A stretch of DNA of 64,000 nt from Mesorhizobium sp. M2D.F.Ca.ET.226.01.1.1 (GTDB lineage: Bacteria; Pseudomonadota; Alphaproteobacteria; Rhizobiales; Rhizobiaceae), in the NCBI RefSeq assembly GCF_004022705.2, contig NZ_RZOY02000007.1, forward strand, positions 310,001-374,000, given 5' to 3'. Shown here piece by piece: positions 24,156 through 32,009 of the stretch. The notes under the pieces were generated by a model that saw nothing but the letters and a program-made list of their open reading frames with translations, had not been told where the DNA came from and did no database searches. The position numbers were made by a program, and so were the translations under genes. The stretch's first letter is position 1. Each line of letters starts with the position of its first letter.

Positions 24156-25360
24156 GCATCGCAGAGTACCGCGAAACACTGGTCGTGCCGCCTGGCCGGT
24201 CCGAGGTCGACGTGGCGATCGTCGGCGCGGGGCTGGCCGGCACCGTGCTGGCGCTGTCGCTCGCCAAGGCGGGGCGCAGGACGGCGCTGGTCGATCCGCA
24301 TCGTATCCACCATGAGGAATTCCGGGCCGAAAAGACCCGCACCGAGCAGATGGCGCTGTTCGAGAAGCTCGGCCTCGGCCCGGTTTTCAGGTCTCTCGTC
24401 ACGCCGATGACCGACCTCCATGTCTTCCGCTTCGGCGAGCTGTTCGAGCGCAAGGATGGTCCGGAGTTCGCTTTTTCCTACACGCCGCTGGTCAACGGCC
24501 TGCGCGCGGCGCTGCCTGCCGAAGTGCCGCTGACGGTCGGCAAGGTCGCCGAGGTGTCGACCGGGCCGGACCGGCAGCGCCTGGTGCTCACCGACGGTTC
24601 CGTCATCGATGCCCGCCTGTTGGTGGTGGCCACCGGCTACAGCGAGGCAGTGCGGCGCGCCATCGGCGTCGAGCGCATCGAGGAATCGAAGGCGCACTCG
24701 CTGACGATCGGCTTCGACCTCGCGATCACGCCGCAGGACTTCGGTCTGAAGTCCCTCACCTTCTACGGCAGGCGGGTTGCCGATCGCATTGCCTTTATTA
24801 CCATCTTCAGGATCGGCGAGCGGATGCGGGCGAACATGTTCGTCTATCGGACCGTCGCCGATCCGTGGGTGCGGGCATTCCGCGAAAACCCGCAAAAGAT
24901 GCTGCTGGAACTGATGCCGGAGATTGCCTGGCGATGCGGCAATTTCGCCGTCGCCAAAGAAGTCGAAGTGAGGCAGGTCAGCCTGACGACGACGCGGGGT
25001 CATCGCCGCGACGGCGTCGTCTTCATCGGCGACGCGTTCGCCACGACCTGCCCGGCACAGGGCGATGGCATCCACCGCGTGCTTACCGACGTCGACTGCC
25101 TCGTCTCGACGCATATCCCCGCCTGGCTCGAGACGCCCGGCATGGTGGCCGACAAGATCTGTGCCTTCTACGACGATCCGATCAAGATCGCCGCCGACGC
25201 CAGAGCCATGCGCGCCAGCATTTATGCCAGGCGGATCACCACCGAGACGGGGCTCGAATGGCGCCTGCGCCGCTTGCGCAACAGCACCGCGCGGCACTTG
25301 ATGGTCTTCGGCCGGCGGTTCCGGGAGGCGGGGAAACCGGTCTCGCTGCGCCCGGCCTAA
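24152..25360 (+). CDS. FAD-dependent oxidoreductase (UbiH-like), paralogue 1
   Basis: This 402-residue flavoprotein has a Rossmann dinucleotide motif VDVAIVGAGLAGTVLALSLA at residues 19-38 and the second FAD motif DGVVFIGDAFATTCPAQGDG near residue 290, as in group A flavin monooxygenases and related reductases. Its ATG overlaps the GINT1-like stop (ATGA), so it is translated from the same sigma-54-driven message. It probably acts on a glycan precursor or lipid carrier, but the substrate is not known. The next gene is a tandem paralogue, identical over long stretches. Confidence 0.85.
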   Translation: MSIAEYRETLVVPPGRSEVDVAIVGAGLAGTVLALSLAKAGRRTALVDPHRIHHEEFRAEKTRTEQMALFEKLGLGPVFRSLVTPMTDLHVFRFGELFERKDGPEFAFSYTPLVNGLRAALPAEVPLTVGKVAEVSTGPDRQRLVLTDGSVIDARLLVVATGYSEAVRRAIGVERIEESKAHSLTIGFDLAITPQDFGLKSLTFYGRRVADRIAFITIFRIGERMRANMFVYRTVADPWVRAFRENPQKMLLELMPEIAWRCGNFAVAKEVEVRQVSLTTTRGHRRDGVVFIGDAFATTCPAQGDGIHRVLTDVDCLVSTHIPAWLETPGMVADKICAFYDDPIKIAADARAMRASIYARRITTETGLEWRLRRLRNSTARHLMVFGRRFREAGKPVSLRPA

Positions 25361-25513
25361 GTCGAGGATCGCCGCCTCGGCTCCGTTACCCGTGCACGAA
25401 ACATTAAAACGCCTCGATTAACCTAATTTTTCATTGCTACTCTGCTCGCGCCTGGGTTGCTTGAGATTGATTCCACTACTCATGATATTCGCCGCGAGGC
25501 TTGGAGCAGAAAA

Positions 25514-26722
25514 ATGAGCACCGCGAAGGGCCGCGAAACGCCTGCCATCCAGGCGGGCTCGGCCGAAGTCGATGTGGCGATCGTTGGCGCGGGCCTTGCC
25601 GGAACCGCGCTCACGCTCGCCTTGGCCAAGACCGGCCGCAAGGTGGCGCTGGTCGATCCGCATCGCACCCATCACGACGAGTTCCGAGCCGAGAAGATCG
25701 GCATGGCGCAGATGCAGCTGTTCGAGAAGCTCGGCCTCGGTCCCGCCATCAGGCCTCTCGTGACGCCAATGACCGACATCTATGTCTTCCGCCTTGGCCA
25801 GCTCTTCCGGCGCGAGCGGAAATGGGAGTTCGGTTTTTCCTATGGCCCGCTGGTCAACGGACTGCGAGCGGCTTTGCCGCCGGAAGCGCCGCTGACGGTC
25901 GGCAAGGTTGCGGAAATCTCGACCGGACCGGACCGCCAGCGCCTGGTGCTCACCGACGGCTCGATCATCGATGCCCGCCTGCTGGTGGTCGCCACCGGCT
26001 ACAGCGAGGCGATCCGGCGCGCCATCGGCATGGAACGGGTCGAGGAATCCAAGGCGCATTCGCTGTCGCTCGGCTTCGATCTTGCGGTCACGCCGCAGCA
26101 ATGCCCCTATCCGGCCGTCACCTGCTATGCCGGGAACCCGGCGGACCGCATCGCTTATCTCAGCGTCTTCCCGATCGGCAACCGCATGCGCGGCAATATG
26201 TTCGGCTATCACACCGTGGCCGATGCGTGGACACGCGATTTCCGCGCGAACCCGCAAAAGATGCTGCTCGAGATGATGCCGGAGATCGCCGCGCAATGCG
26301 GCAATTTCGAAGTCGCCGGCCCGGTCGAGGTGCGGCAAGTCAGCCTGACGACCACGAGGGGGCATCGCCGCGACGGCGTGGTCGTCATCGGCGACGCTTT
26401 CTGGACGACCTGCCCGACGCCCGGCGTCGGGATCAATCGGGTGATGACCGATGTCGACCGGCTCGTCTCGACCTTCATCCCCGACTGGCTCAAAACGCCA
26501 GGAATGGCCGCCGGCAAGATCTGCGCCTTCTATGACGACCCGATCAAGATCGCCACCGACGGATCGGCGATGCGCTCGAGCATCTACGCCAAGCGGATCA
26601 CCACCGAAACCGGCATGGAATGGCGGCTGCGCCGCCTGCGCAACAACACCGCGCGCCAGCTGATGATCCTCGGCCGCAAGATACGCCGTCGCGGCGAGCT
26701 GCCGGCGCCCAGCGCGGCGTAA
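25514..26722 (+). CDS. FAD-dependent oxidoreductase (UbiH-like), paralogue 2
   Basis: This 402-residue flavoprotein is closely similar along its whole length to the preceding one, so it arose by tandem duplication. It has EVDVAIVGAGLAGTALTLAL and GDAFWTTCPTPGVGINRV. The two differ mostly in one block (about residues 198-245), where this copy has CPYPAVTCYAGNPADRI. That block probably lines the substrate pocket. The start ATG at 25514 is preceded by GGAGCAGAAAA. The 153-bp gap to paralogue 1 has a short AT-rich stretch that may hold its own promoter. Confidence 0.85.
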   Translation: MSTAKGRETPAIQAGSAEVDVAIVGAGLAGTALTLALAKTGRKVALVDPHRTHHDEFRAEKIGMAQMQLFEKLGLGPAIRPLVTPMTDIYVFRLGQLFRRERKWEFGFSYGPLVNGLRAALPPEAPLTVGKVAEISTGPDRQRLVLTDGSIIDARLLVVATGYSEAIRRAIGMERVEESKAHSLSLGFDLAVTPQQCPYPAVTCYAGNPADRIAYLSVFPIGNRMRGNMFGYHTVADAWTRDFRANPQKMLLEMMPEIAAQCGNFEVAGPVEVRQVSLTTTRGHRRDGVVVIGDAFWTTCPTPGVGINRVMTDVDRLVSTFIPDWLKTPGMAAGKICAFYDDPIKIATDGSAMRSSIYAKRITTETGMEWRLRRLRNNTARQLMILGRKIRRRGELPAPSAA

Positions 26723-26904
26723 AGCCGAGATCCGAGCCGCGGACAGGCGGGGCAGCGACCTCTGCCCTGCCGGCCTTTCGTCGCTTGGAAAGCCAAGCAA
26801 CTGCCTTCCCGTTCGCGGCTCAATCGCTCCTCGATCCCCGCGAGGGGAGATTGGCTGTATCGGTCGCTTCGCCCTATCTTCAGGATGCAACAAGGATCAC
26901 GATC

Positions 26905-27402
26905 ATGACCCATATCCGGGCGATGACGCGCAACGATCTGACGGCTGTGTCACAGTTGCTCGGCCAATCCTGGCGGCGGACCTATGCGCCGATCATAGGC
27001 GACGAGACCGTGGCCCGGCTTTCCGACCAGAAGCACGCGCCTGACAAGCTCGCGGCCGAACTCGAAGACGAGAACAAGATGTCTTTCGTCGCCGAGCGCC
27101 CCGACGGCTCGATCGCCGGCTACGCCATGGCGGCGATGGACAAGAAAGGCGACGTCATGCTGGACCGGCTCCATATCGAGCCGCAGGCGTTCGGCAGCGG
27201 CCTTGCGGTCGACCTTTTGCATGCCGTGCTTGCCGCGCATGCCGGCATCCCCTCGATCGCGCTGGAGGTGATCGAGGGTAACGACCGCGCGATCGCCTTC
27301 TATCGCAAGCACGGTTTCGAGGTGGTCGAACGCCGCGACGCCGCGCATGGCGTCGGCGGGCATGCATCGCTGATCATGCGCCGCCTGCTGCCGATGGCTT
27401 AG
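26905..27402 (+). CDS. GNAT-family N-acetyltransferase
   Basis: This 165-residue single-domain GNAT enzyme uses acetyl-CoA. The fold is seen in the N-terminal strand (HIRAMTRNDLTAVSQLL), a basic/glycine acetyl-CoA loop (PQAFGSGLAVDLLHAVL) and the C-terminal ALEVIEGNDRAIAFYRKHGF, a strong RimI-type motif. The acceptor is unknown. The ATG at 26905 follows AAGGATCACG. The 182-bp gap upstream contains fragments of the CTGCCGG-type extragenic repeat (about 26750-26770 and 26836-26860). Confidence 0.88.
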   Translation: MTHIRAMTRNDLTAVSQLLGQSWRRTYAPIIGDETVARLSDQKHAPDKLAAELEDENKMSFVAERPDGSIAGYAMAAMDKKGDVMLDRLHIEPQAFGSGLAVDLLHAVLAAHAGIPSIALEVIEGNDRAIAFYRKHGFEVVERRDAAHGVGGHASLIMRRLLPMA

Positions 27403-27417
27403 AGCTTTGTTTTTGCC

Positions 27418-27460
27418 GCAATTCCAGGCGGAAAACCGCTCACACTTTTCCTGGAATTGC
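27418..27460. terminator. hairpin between convergent genes (extragenic repeat family)
   Basis: GCAATTCCAGG (27418-27428) and CCTGGAATTGC (27450-27460) form a perfect 11-bp inverted repeat with a 21-bp loop. It lies between the GNAT stop and the end of the ABC ATPase gene. It shares its GCAATTCC core and CCGCTCACACTTTT-like loop with the repeats at 37845-37943 and 39781-39879. A bidirectional terminator role is inferred. Confidence 0.55.
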
Positions 27461-27466
27461 TCTGGA

Positions 27467-28204
27467 TCAGGCAGCGGCTCGCATGCGCAGCGCCTGCATG
27501 ACGCTGTCCTCGAACGCGCCTGGCACCCTGCCCGCTTCGGCCAGTTGCGCGGCACCCCAGCTTCGGTCCAGGCTGCCATCGGCCATCAGCACCGCTCGAT
27601 TGCAAAGCGCCGGCACGGCCTCCACCACATGGGTCGACACGATCGCGGCATGGCGGCCGCTCGCGCAGAGCGCGGTGATGACGCGCTTCACCTCCCAGGC
27701 CGCGACCGGATCGAGGCCGTTCAGCGTCTCGTCGAAGATCAGAAGCGGCGGGCGGCCGAGAAGCGCCGCGAGGATCGCGACCTTGGCTCGCGTGCCAAGC
27801 GAATATTCGGCGATGGAGCGGTCGATCCAGCGGCCGAGCTCAAGACGCTCCAGGAGGTCGCCGCTCGGCAGATCATCGGGCCCGCAGCCGCGGATCGAGC
27901 CGACGAGCTCGATATACTGGCGCCCTGAAAGCGGCGCCGGCAATTCATGCGGCTCGATGGCAAGGCCGAAACCGGCCTTGGCGCGTTCCGGCGCGGCCGC
28001 GAGACCGATGCCGTCGATCGCAACGCTGCCGCCGAGCAACGGGATCTGGCCCGTGATCGCCCTGATCAGCGTTGACTTGCCCGAGCCATTGGCGCCGAGC
28101 AGGCCAAGTATGTCGCCTCGGCGGAGCGAAAGATCGATGCCGCGCACCACGGCGCGCCCGCGATAGCCGGCGCTGAGCCCGCTGACGGCGAGGACTTCAT
28201 CCAT
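27467..28204 (-). CDS. ABC transporter ATP-binding protein
   Basis: This 245-residue nucleotide-binding subunit has Walker A GANGSGKST, a degenerate signature SLGTRAKVAI in place of LSGGQ, Walker B LLIFDETLNGLD, and the H-loop in IVSTHVVEA. The domain set resembles CcmA/NatA-type exporters. It overlaps the 3' end of the permease gene by 8 bp, so the two are coupled. The altered signature is seen in several exporter families and does not by itself mean inactivity. Confidence 0.9.
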   Translation of the reverse strand: MDEVLAVSGLSAGYRGRAVVRGIDLSLRRGDILGLLGANGSGKSTLIRAITGQIPLLGGSVAIDGIGLAAAPERAKAGFGLAIEPHELPAPLSGRQYIELVGSIRGCGPDDLPSGDLLERLELGRWIDRSIAEYSLGTRAKVAILAALLGRPPLLIFDETLNGLDPVAAWEVKRVITALCASGRHAAIVSTHVVEAVPALCNRAVLMADGSLDRSWGAAQLAEAGRVPGAFEDSVMQALRMRAAA

Positions 28205-29348
28205 TGCGATACCTCTGTCGGGTGCGATGCCACAGGAAGAACACCAGCGCCGCCAGGCCGATCAGCACGGTGCGGCCATATTCGAGCGTCTCGTAGCCGG
28301 CATAGGCGAGCGCACTGGCGAAGCTCAGCATGGCGACGAAGGGCGCGTTCAGGAAATAGGCGCCGAACACCGCATAGGCGCCGTTCAGCACCAGCAGCCA
28401 GAGCCCGCCTGCCACCGGCACGGCCCAGGCCGACGGTTCGGCCGCGAGCGCCGCGCCCGCCGGCAGCAGGAAGAAGGCGAGCGACAATTGCAGCGGCAGC
28501 CACACCAGCCGCAGCCACACGCGGGTGAAACCGATGGGCGCCGTGCGCAGCACCGGCGAGCCGAGCGGCTGACAGCGCAGGCTGAGCATGAAGACGAGAA
28601 TGCCGCCCGCCAGACCCGCGACCGCAGCCGGCCCGGCCGTGCGGCCGACAAGGCTTGCCCATGCGCCAAGGATGGCCGCGATCGCGAGCAGCAGGCCGGC
28701 CGCGGCGAGCTTCCATGACGGCCGCAAATGGCCGCCCGGAAGTTTCCAGGCCCAGCTCGAAAGCCAGCGCGGGCGCGCCCGGTCGAGGCGGCGCAACCAG
28801 GGCCTCCCAACCGGCGCCGCCTCGCTTACCGCCTCATCGAAAAGAAGGCGTGGCCGCCGCAGGCGCCAAAGGGCGGCCGTTACGAAGCCCAAGGCAAACA
28901 AGATCGCCGCGCCCAGGCCCCAGGCCGCCGGCAACGGCTTTCCAATGACGGCGCATGCCAATCCCGCCGATACGGCAATCAGGACGCCCAGCGGCACGAA
29001 GATCGCCAGGATCGCCCTGCCGGCCATGTGGCGGCGCTGTCCGGGCGCAAGCGGCAGCGCCTTGAGAAACGGCGCAAAAGCCCGTTCAAGGCAGAGGGCT
29101 GACACCGTATTGCCGGCGATCGCGCCGAGCACCGCCAGCGCAAGCGGCAGGTCGAGGGACCACAGAAGCTGGTCGTGGCGCAGCCTCGCCGCAGCGGCAT
29201 GTAGGCCAAGCACGATATCGGCGATCGCATAGGCCAGCAGCGCGCCGCCGCCAAGCCCGATCCAGGCCAGATCGCGGCGCCGCATCGCCCGCAGGCCGGC
29301 GACCAACTCGCGCCAAAGCAATATCAGGACAAGCCCGTCGTGCCGCAT
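28197..29348 (-). CDS. ABC transporter permease-like membrane protein
   Basis: This 383-residue membrane protein is encoded upstream of the ATPase on the same strand, with an 8-bp overlap. From the ATG at 29348 it starts MRHDGLVLILLWRELVAGLR and has about 10 hydrophobic segments, with an Arg-rich cytoplasmic loop (LRRLDRARPRWLSS) in the middle. A longer reading frame upstream to about 29579 is open but not protein-like, so I take the later ATG. The transported substrate is unknown. Together with the ATPase it makes a two-gene exporter. Confidence 0.75.
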   Translation of the reverse strand: MRHDGLVLILLWRELVAGLRAMRRRDLAWIGLGGGALLAYAIADIVLGLHAAAARLRHDQLLWSLDLPLALAVLGAIAGNTVSALCLERAFAPFLKALPLAPGQRRHMAGRAILAIFVPLGVLIAVSAGLACAVIGKPLPAAWGLGAAILFALGFVTAALWRLRRPRLLFDEAVSEAAPVGRPWLRRLDRARPRWLSSWAWKLPGGHLRPSWKLAAAGLLLAIAAILGAWASLVGRTAGPAAVAGLAGGILVFMLSLRCQPLGSPVLRTAPIGFTRVWLRLVWLPLQLSLAFFLLPAGAALAAEPSAWAVPVAGGLWLLVLNGAYAVFGAYFLNAPFVAMLSFASALAYAGYETLEYGRTVLIGLAALVFFLWHRTRQRYRNG

Positions 29349-29454
29349 TGGTTCGTCATCATGGTTCCGACACGGGAATAGGTCACGGCAATTGTGCCGC
29401 GAGTGGGGCGATAGCTCACCCGACCGGCTTCGCAGCGTAGTCTCTGGATGGGTA

Positions 29455-29571
29455 AAAAGGCCGTCGCGCCGAAACGAGTTCGGGCGACGCGTTGCAGGCC
29501 TTTGTCTGATATTGCCAAACGTCGGTGTGGGTGGTTCCGGCGGGTTCCCGAGGGGTCGGTCGGAACCACCC
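29455..29571 (+). other. two strong hairpins in a 378-bp gene-free gap
   Basis: The gap 29349-29726 has no gene. AAAGGCC near 29458 pairs with GGCCTTT near 29502 around an inner GTCGC/GCGAC stem. Further on, GGGTGGTTCC (29529-29538) pairs perfectly with GGAACCACCC (29562-29571). The rest of the gap holds TGGACG-16-TATAGT near 29662-29689, a possible promoter of the aldo/keto reductase gene. A structured leader or small RNA is possible; no known family was recognised. Confidence 0.4.
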
Positions 29572-29726
29572 GCCCGCATTGTGTCCTTCCCAAGACGGGC
29601 CGACTATACGGCGCCGTCTTGCGGTTTCCTTGACCTGGACCAAGCGCTGCCGGCTCGCCGCTGGACGTGTCCCGGACCCGCCCTATAGTTTCGCGAGTGC
29701 TGATTTTTCGCGGGAGACAAGGACTT

Positions 29727-30728
29727 ATGAGCCTCGGCAAACACAAACTCGGCAGCCAGGGACTTGAAGTCTCGGCCATCGGCCTCGGCTGCATGGGCAT
29801 GAGCCAGTCATACGGCCCGGCCGACGAGGCGGAATCGATCGCGACGATCCACCGGGCGATCGAGCTCGGCTGCACCTTTCTCGACACGGCCGAGGTCTAC
29901 GGACCCTTCGTCAACGAGGAGCTGCTTGGCCGAGCGCTGCAGGGCCGGCGCGACCAGGTGACGATCGCGACCAAGTTCGGCTTCCGCATCGTCGACGGCA
30001 AGCAGTCCGGCACCGACAGCCGGCCCGAACACGTCCGCGAGGTGGTCGACGCTTCGCTCCAACGGCTCGCCACCGACCGCATCGACTTGCTTTACCAGCA
30101 CCGCGTCGATCCAGCGGTGCCGATGGAGGATGTCGCGGGCACGGTCGGCGAATTAGTGGCTGAAGGCAAGGTGCGCTTCTTTGGCCTGTCGGAAGCGGGT
30201 ATCGCCAACATCCGCCGCGCGCATGCCGTGCATCCGGTCTCGGCGCTGCAGAGCGAATATTCGTTGTGGGAGCGCAACCTCGAGCCCGAGATCATCCCGG
30301 CACTGAAGGAGCTGGGCATCGGCCTGGTGCCGTTCGCGCCGCTCGGCCGCGGCTTCCTGGCCGGCGACGTCAAGCGCGCGGAAGACTATCCCGAAGGCGA
30401 TTTCCGCCGCGGCGACCCGCGCTACCAGGGCGAGAATTTCGACGCCAACGTCGCGGCGGCAGCCACGGTGCGCGACATCGCCGCGGCAAAAGGCGTGAAG
30501 CCCGGCCAGATCGCGATCGCCTGGCTGCTTGCCAAAGGCCCTGACTTCGGCATCGACATCGTGCCGATCCCCGGGACCAAGCGGCGGACCTATCTGGAGG
30601 AAAATGTCGCTGCGGCGGACATCACGCTCGATGCGACCGAGATGCTGGGGCTCGACATGGCGCTGACGCCCGATAAGGTGTCCGGGCCAAGGTATAACGA
30701 GCGCACGATGTCGCTGGTGGACCGGTAG
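29727..30728 (+). CDS. aldo/keto reductase (AKR13-like)
   Basis: This 333-residue NADPH-dependent aldo/keto reductase of the Tas/YakC type reduces aldehydes or ketones. I see GLGCMGMS near the N-terminus, LDTAEVYG with the catalytic Asp/Tyr, the Lys in IATKFGF, and the His in LLYQHRVD. A C-terminal cofactor loop reads PIPGTKRRTYLEEN. Length is as usual. The ATG at 29727 is preceded by GACAAGGA. It stands alone between divergent and convergent neighbours. Confidence 0.93.
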   Translation: MSLGKHKLGSQGLEVSAIGLGCMGMSQSYGPADEAESIATIHRAIELGCTFLDTAEVYGPFVNEELLGRALQGRRDQVTIATKFGFRIVDGKQSGTDSRPEHVREVVDASLQRLATDRIDLLYQHRVDPAVPMEDVAGTVGELVAEGKVRFFGLSEAGIANIRRAHAVHPVSALQSEYSLWERNLEPEIIPALKELGIGLVPFAPLGRGFLAGDVKRAEDYPEGDFRRGDPRYQGENFDANVAAAATVRDIAAAKGVKPGQIAIAWLLAKGPDFGIDIVPIPGTKRRTYLEENVAAADITLDATEMLGLDMALTPDKVSGPRYNERTMSLVDR

Positions 30729-30743
30729 GCGTTTATCCAGTGC

Positions 30744-30971
30744 CTACTTCTTCTTGCAATCCGCCCTTGCCTCCATCGCTTTCCTCGCCTCGCCCTCACT
30801 GGCATATGTCTTCTTGTCGAGATCGACGACAAGCGTGCCGTCGGGCTTCTTCGGCACGATCTCGCACTGCTTCGAGACCGCGTCCCTGGCGACCCAATAT
30901 TTCTCTGCTGCCATTGCGGGCAGGCTGACGATGCCAGTGGCGAGGATTGCGATGGCGAGGGTGCGGACCAT
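30744..30971 (-). CDS. small secreted hypothetical protein
   Basis: This 75-residue protein starts with a Sec signal peptide (MVRTLAIAILATGIVSLPAMAAE, cleavage after AMA). The short mature part of about 53 residues has KPDGTLVVDLDKKTYASEGE and a Lys-rich end. Two cysteines (in KQCEIV and ADCKKK) could form a periplasmic disulfide. The family is common in Mesorhizobium-like genomes, but I know of no function. It converges on the aldo/keto reductase gene. Confidence 0.75.
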   Translation of the reverse strand: MVRTLAIAILATGIVSLPAMAAEKYWVARDAVSKQCEIVPKKPDGTLVVDLDKKTYASEGEARKAMEARADCKKK

Positions 30972-31080
30972 TGCCGGGGCTCCATGGCTCTGATTGGAAC
31001 GCTGCGGCGGGCGCCCGGTTGAGGCGACTCCGATATGCCGCCATTGGAAAACGCCCCGCCCGCCGCTCTGTTCCGGCGGC

Positions 31081-31710
31081 TCACCCGCCCGAATGCGGAT
31101 CGATGCTGTAAGGATATACCGGATAGCCCGGCCCGATCGCCTCGCCGACCCGCTCCACCCAGGCGCTGATCGCCGGATAATCGGCTAGCTCAAAGCCGCA
31201 ATCCTCGGCGCGATGGCCGTAGGCATAGACGGCGATGTCGGCGATGGTGAGCCTATCGCCGACCAGGAAAGGCGTGTCAGCCAAGCTGCGCTCCAGCGCG
31301 CCGAGTGCCCGCACGCACGCCTCCCGCTTGCCGGCAACCAGCGCCTGGTTGCGCTCCAGCCGGCCGGTCAGCGTCCAGAAGCGCAGCGAGCCGATGACAG
31401 GCTCGACATAATATTGCTCGAAGAACAGCCATTGCATCACCTTGGCGCGGGCAAGCCGATCCGCCGGCAGATAGGGCGTACCCTCCGCAACGAGGATGAG
31501 GATCGCGTTGGACTCGGCGATCGCCTGGCCATTCTCCACCGCAAGCACCGGAACGGCGCCCGCAGGGTTGAGCTTCAGGAAAGCCTCGCTGCGACTTTCG
31601 CCCTCGAAGATCGACACCATGCGGGTTTCGTAGGCGATGCCGAGAAGGCCGAGCAGGACGCGAATTTTCCAGGCATTTTGCGACGGGAGATAATCGTAGA
31701 GCGTGAGCAT
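31081..31710 (-). CDS. glutathione S-transferase family protein
   Basis: This 209-residue GST begins MLTLYDYLPSQNAWKIRVLL, with a thioredoxin-like domain (to about 80, including NPAGAVPVLAVENGQAIAES) and an all-helical C-terminal domain (FLVGDRLTIADIAVYAYGHR). It conjugates glutathione or acts as a peroxidase/isomerase; the substrate is unknown. The start at 31710 is preferred. Another ATG lies at 31737. The still longer frame, to 31848, runs into the neighbouring repeat element and is rejected. Confidence 0.9.
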   Translation of the reverse strand: MLTLYDYLPSQNAWKIRVLLGLLGIAYETRMVSIFEGESRSEAFLKLNPAGAVPVLAVENGQAIAESNAILILVAEGTPYLPADRLARAKVMQWLFFEQYYVEPVIGSLRFWTLTGRLERNQALVAGKREACVRALGALERSLADTPFLVGDRLTIADIAVYAYGHRAEDCGFELADYPAISAWVERVGEAIGPGYPVYPYSIDPHSGG

Positions 31711-31814
31711 GGGTGCGGTCCCTGGTGTGATGGGCATGGCTTCGCATGGGCGATGTCGAGGCACCACCCGATTCAAGCTTCGCAACCCTAAACACCCGGA
31801 GTCAGCGCGGGGCG

Positions 31815-31970
31815 CCCCCCTCTGTCCTGCCGGACATCTCCCCCTCAAGGGGGGAGATTAGCCGTCACGCAGGCTTTCGCCAATCACCAGCGTTGCAGAG
31901 AGATGGCCGTCGCCGAAGCTGCCAATCTCCCCCCTTGAGGGGGAGATGTCCGGCACGACAGAGAGGGGGG
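31815..31970. repeat. 155-bp palindromic extragenic element, copy B
   Basis: Copy B begins CCCCCCTCTGTCCTGCCGGA and ends with its reverse complement with few changes. Inner C/G-run hairpins flank CTTTCGCCAATCACCAGCG. The same order of motifs is seen in copy A at 9776-9930, with similar overall length. No open reading frame of its own is supported. It fills the gap between the GST and flavin monooxygenase genes. Confidence 0.8.
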
Positions 31971-32009
31971 CTAAAGAACTCGGCCTACCAAGTGGGCCAC
32001 AGACGCACC

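Noticed and set aside
29529..29571. Possible tRNA gene
   Set aside because: Only one long hairpin is present. No cloverleaf, anticodon arm or T-loop motif was found.
29349..29579. N-terminal extension of the ABC permease
   Set aside because: The sequence is Arg/Pro/Asn-rich and covers the hairpin-rich gap. The first membrane segment follows ATG 29348.
31711..31848. N-terminal extension of the GST gene
   Set aside because: The added residues derive from the adjacent repeat element and are not GST-like. ATG 31710 fits the family start.
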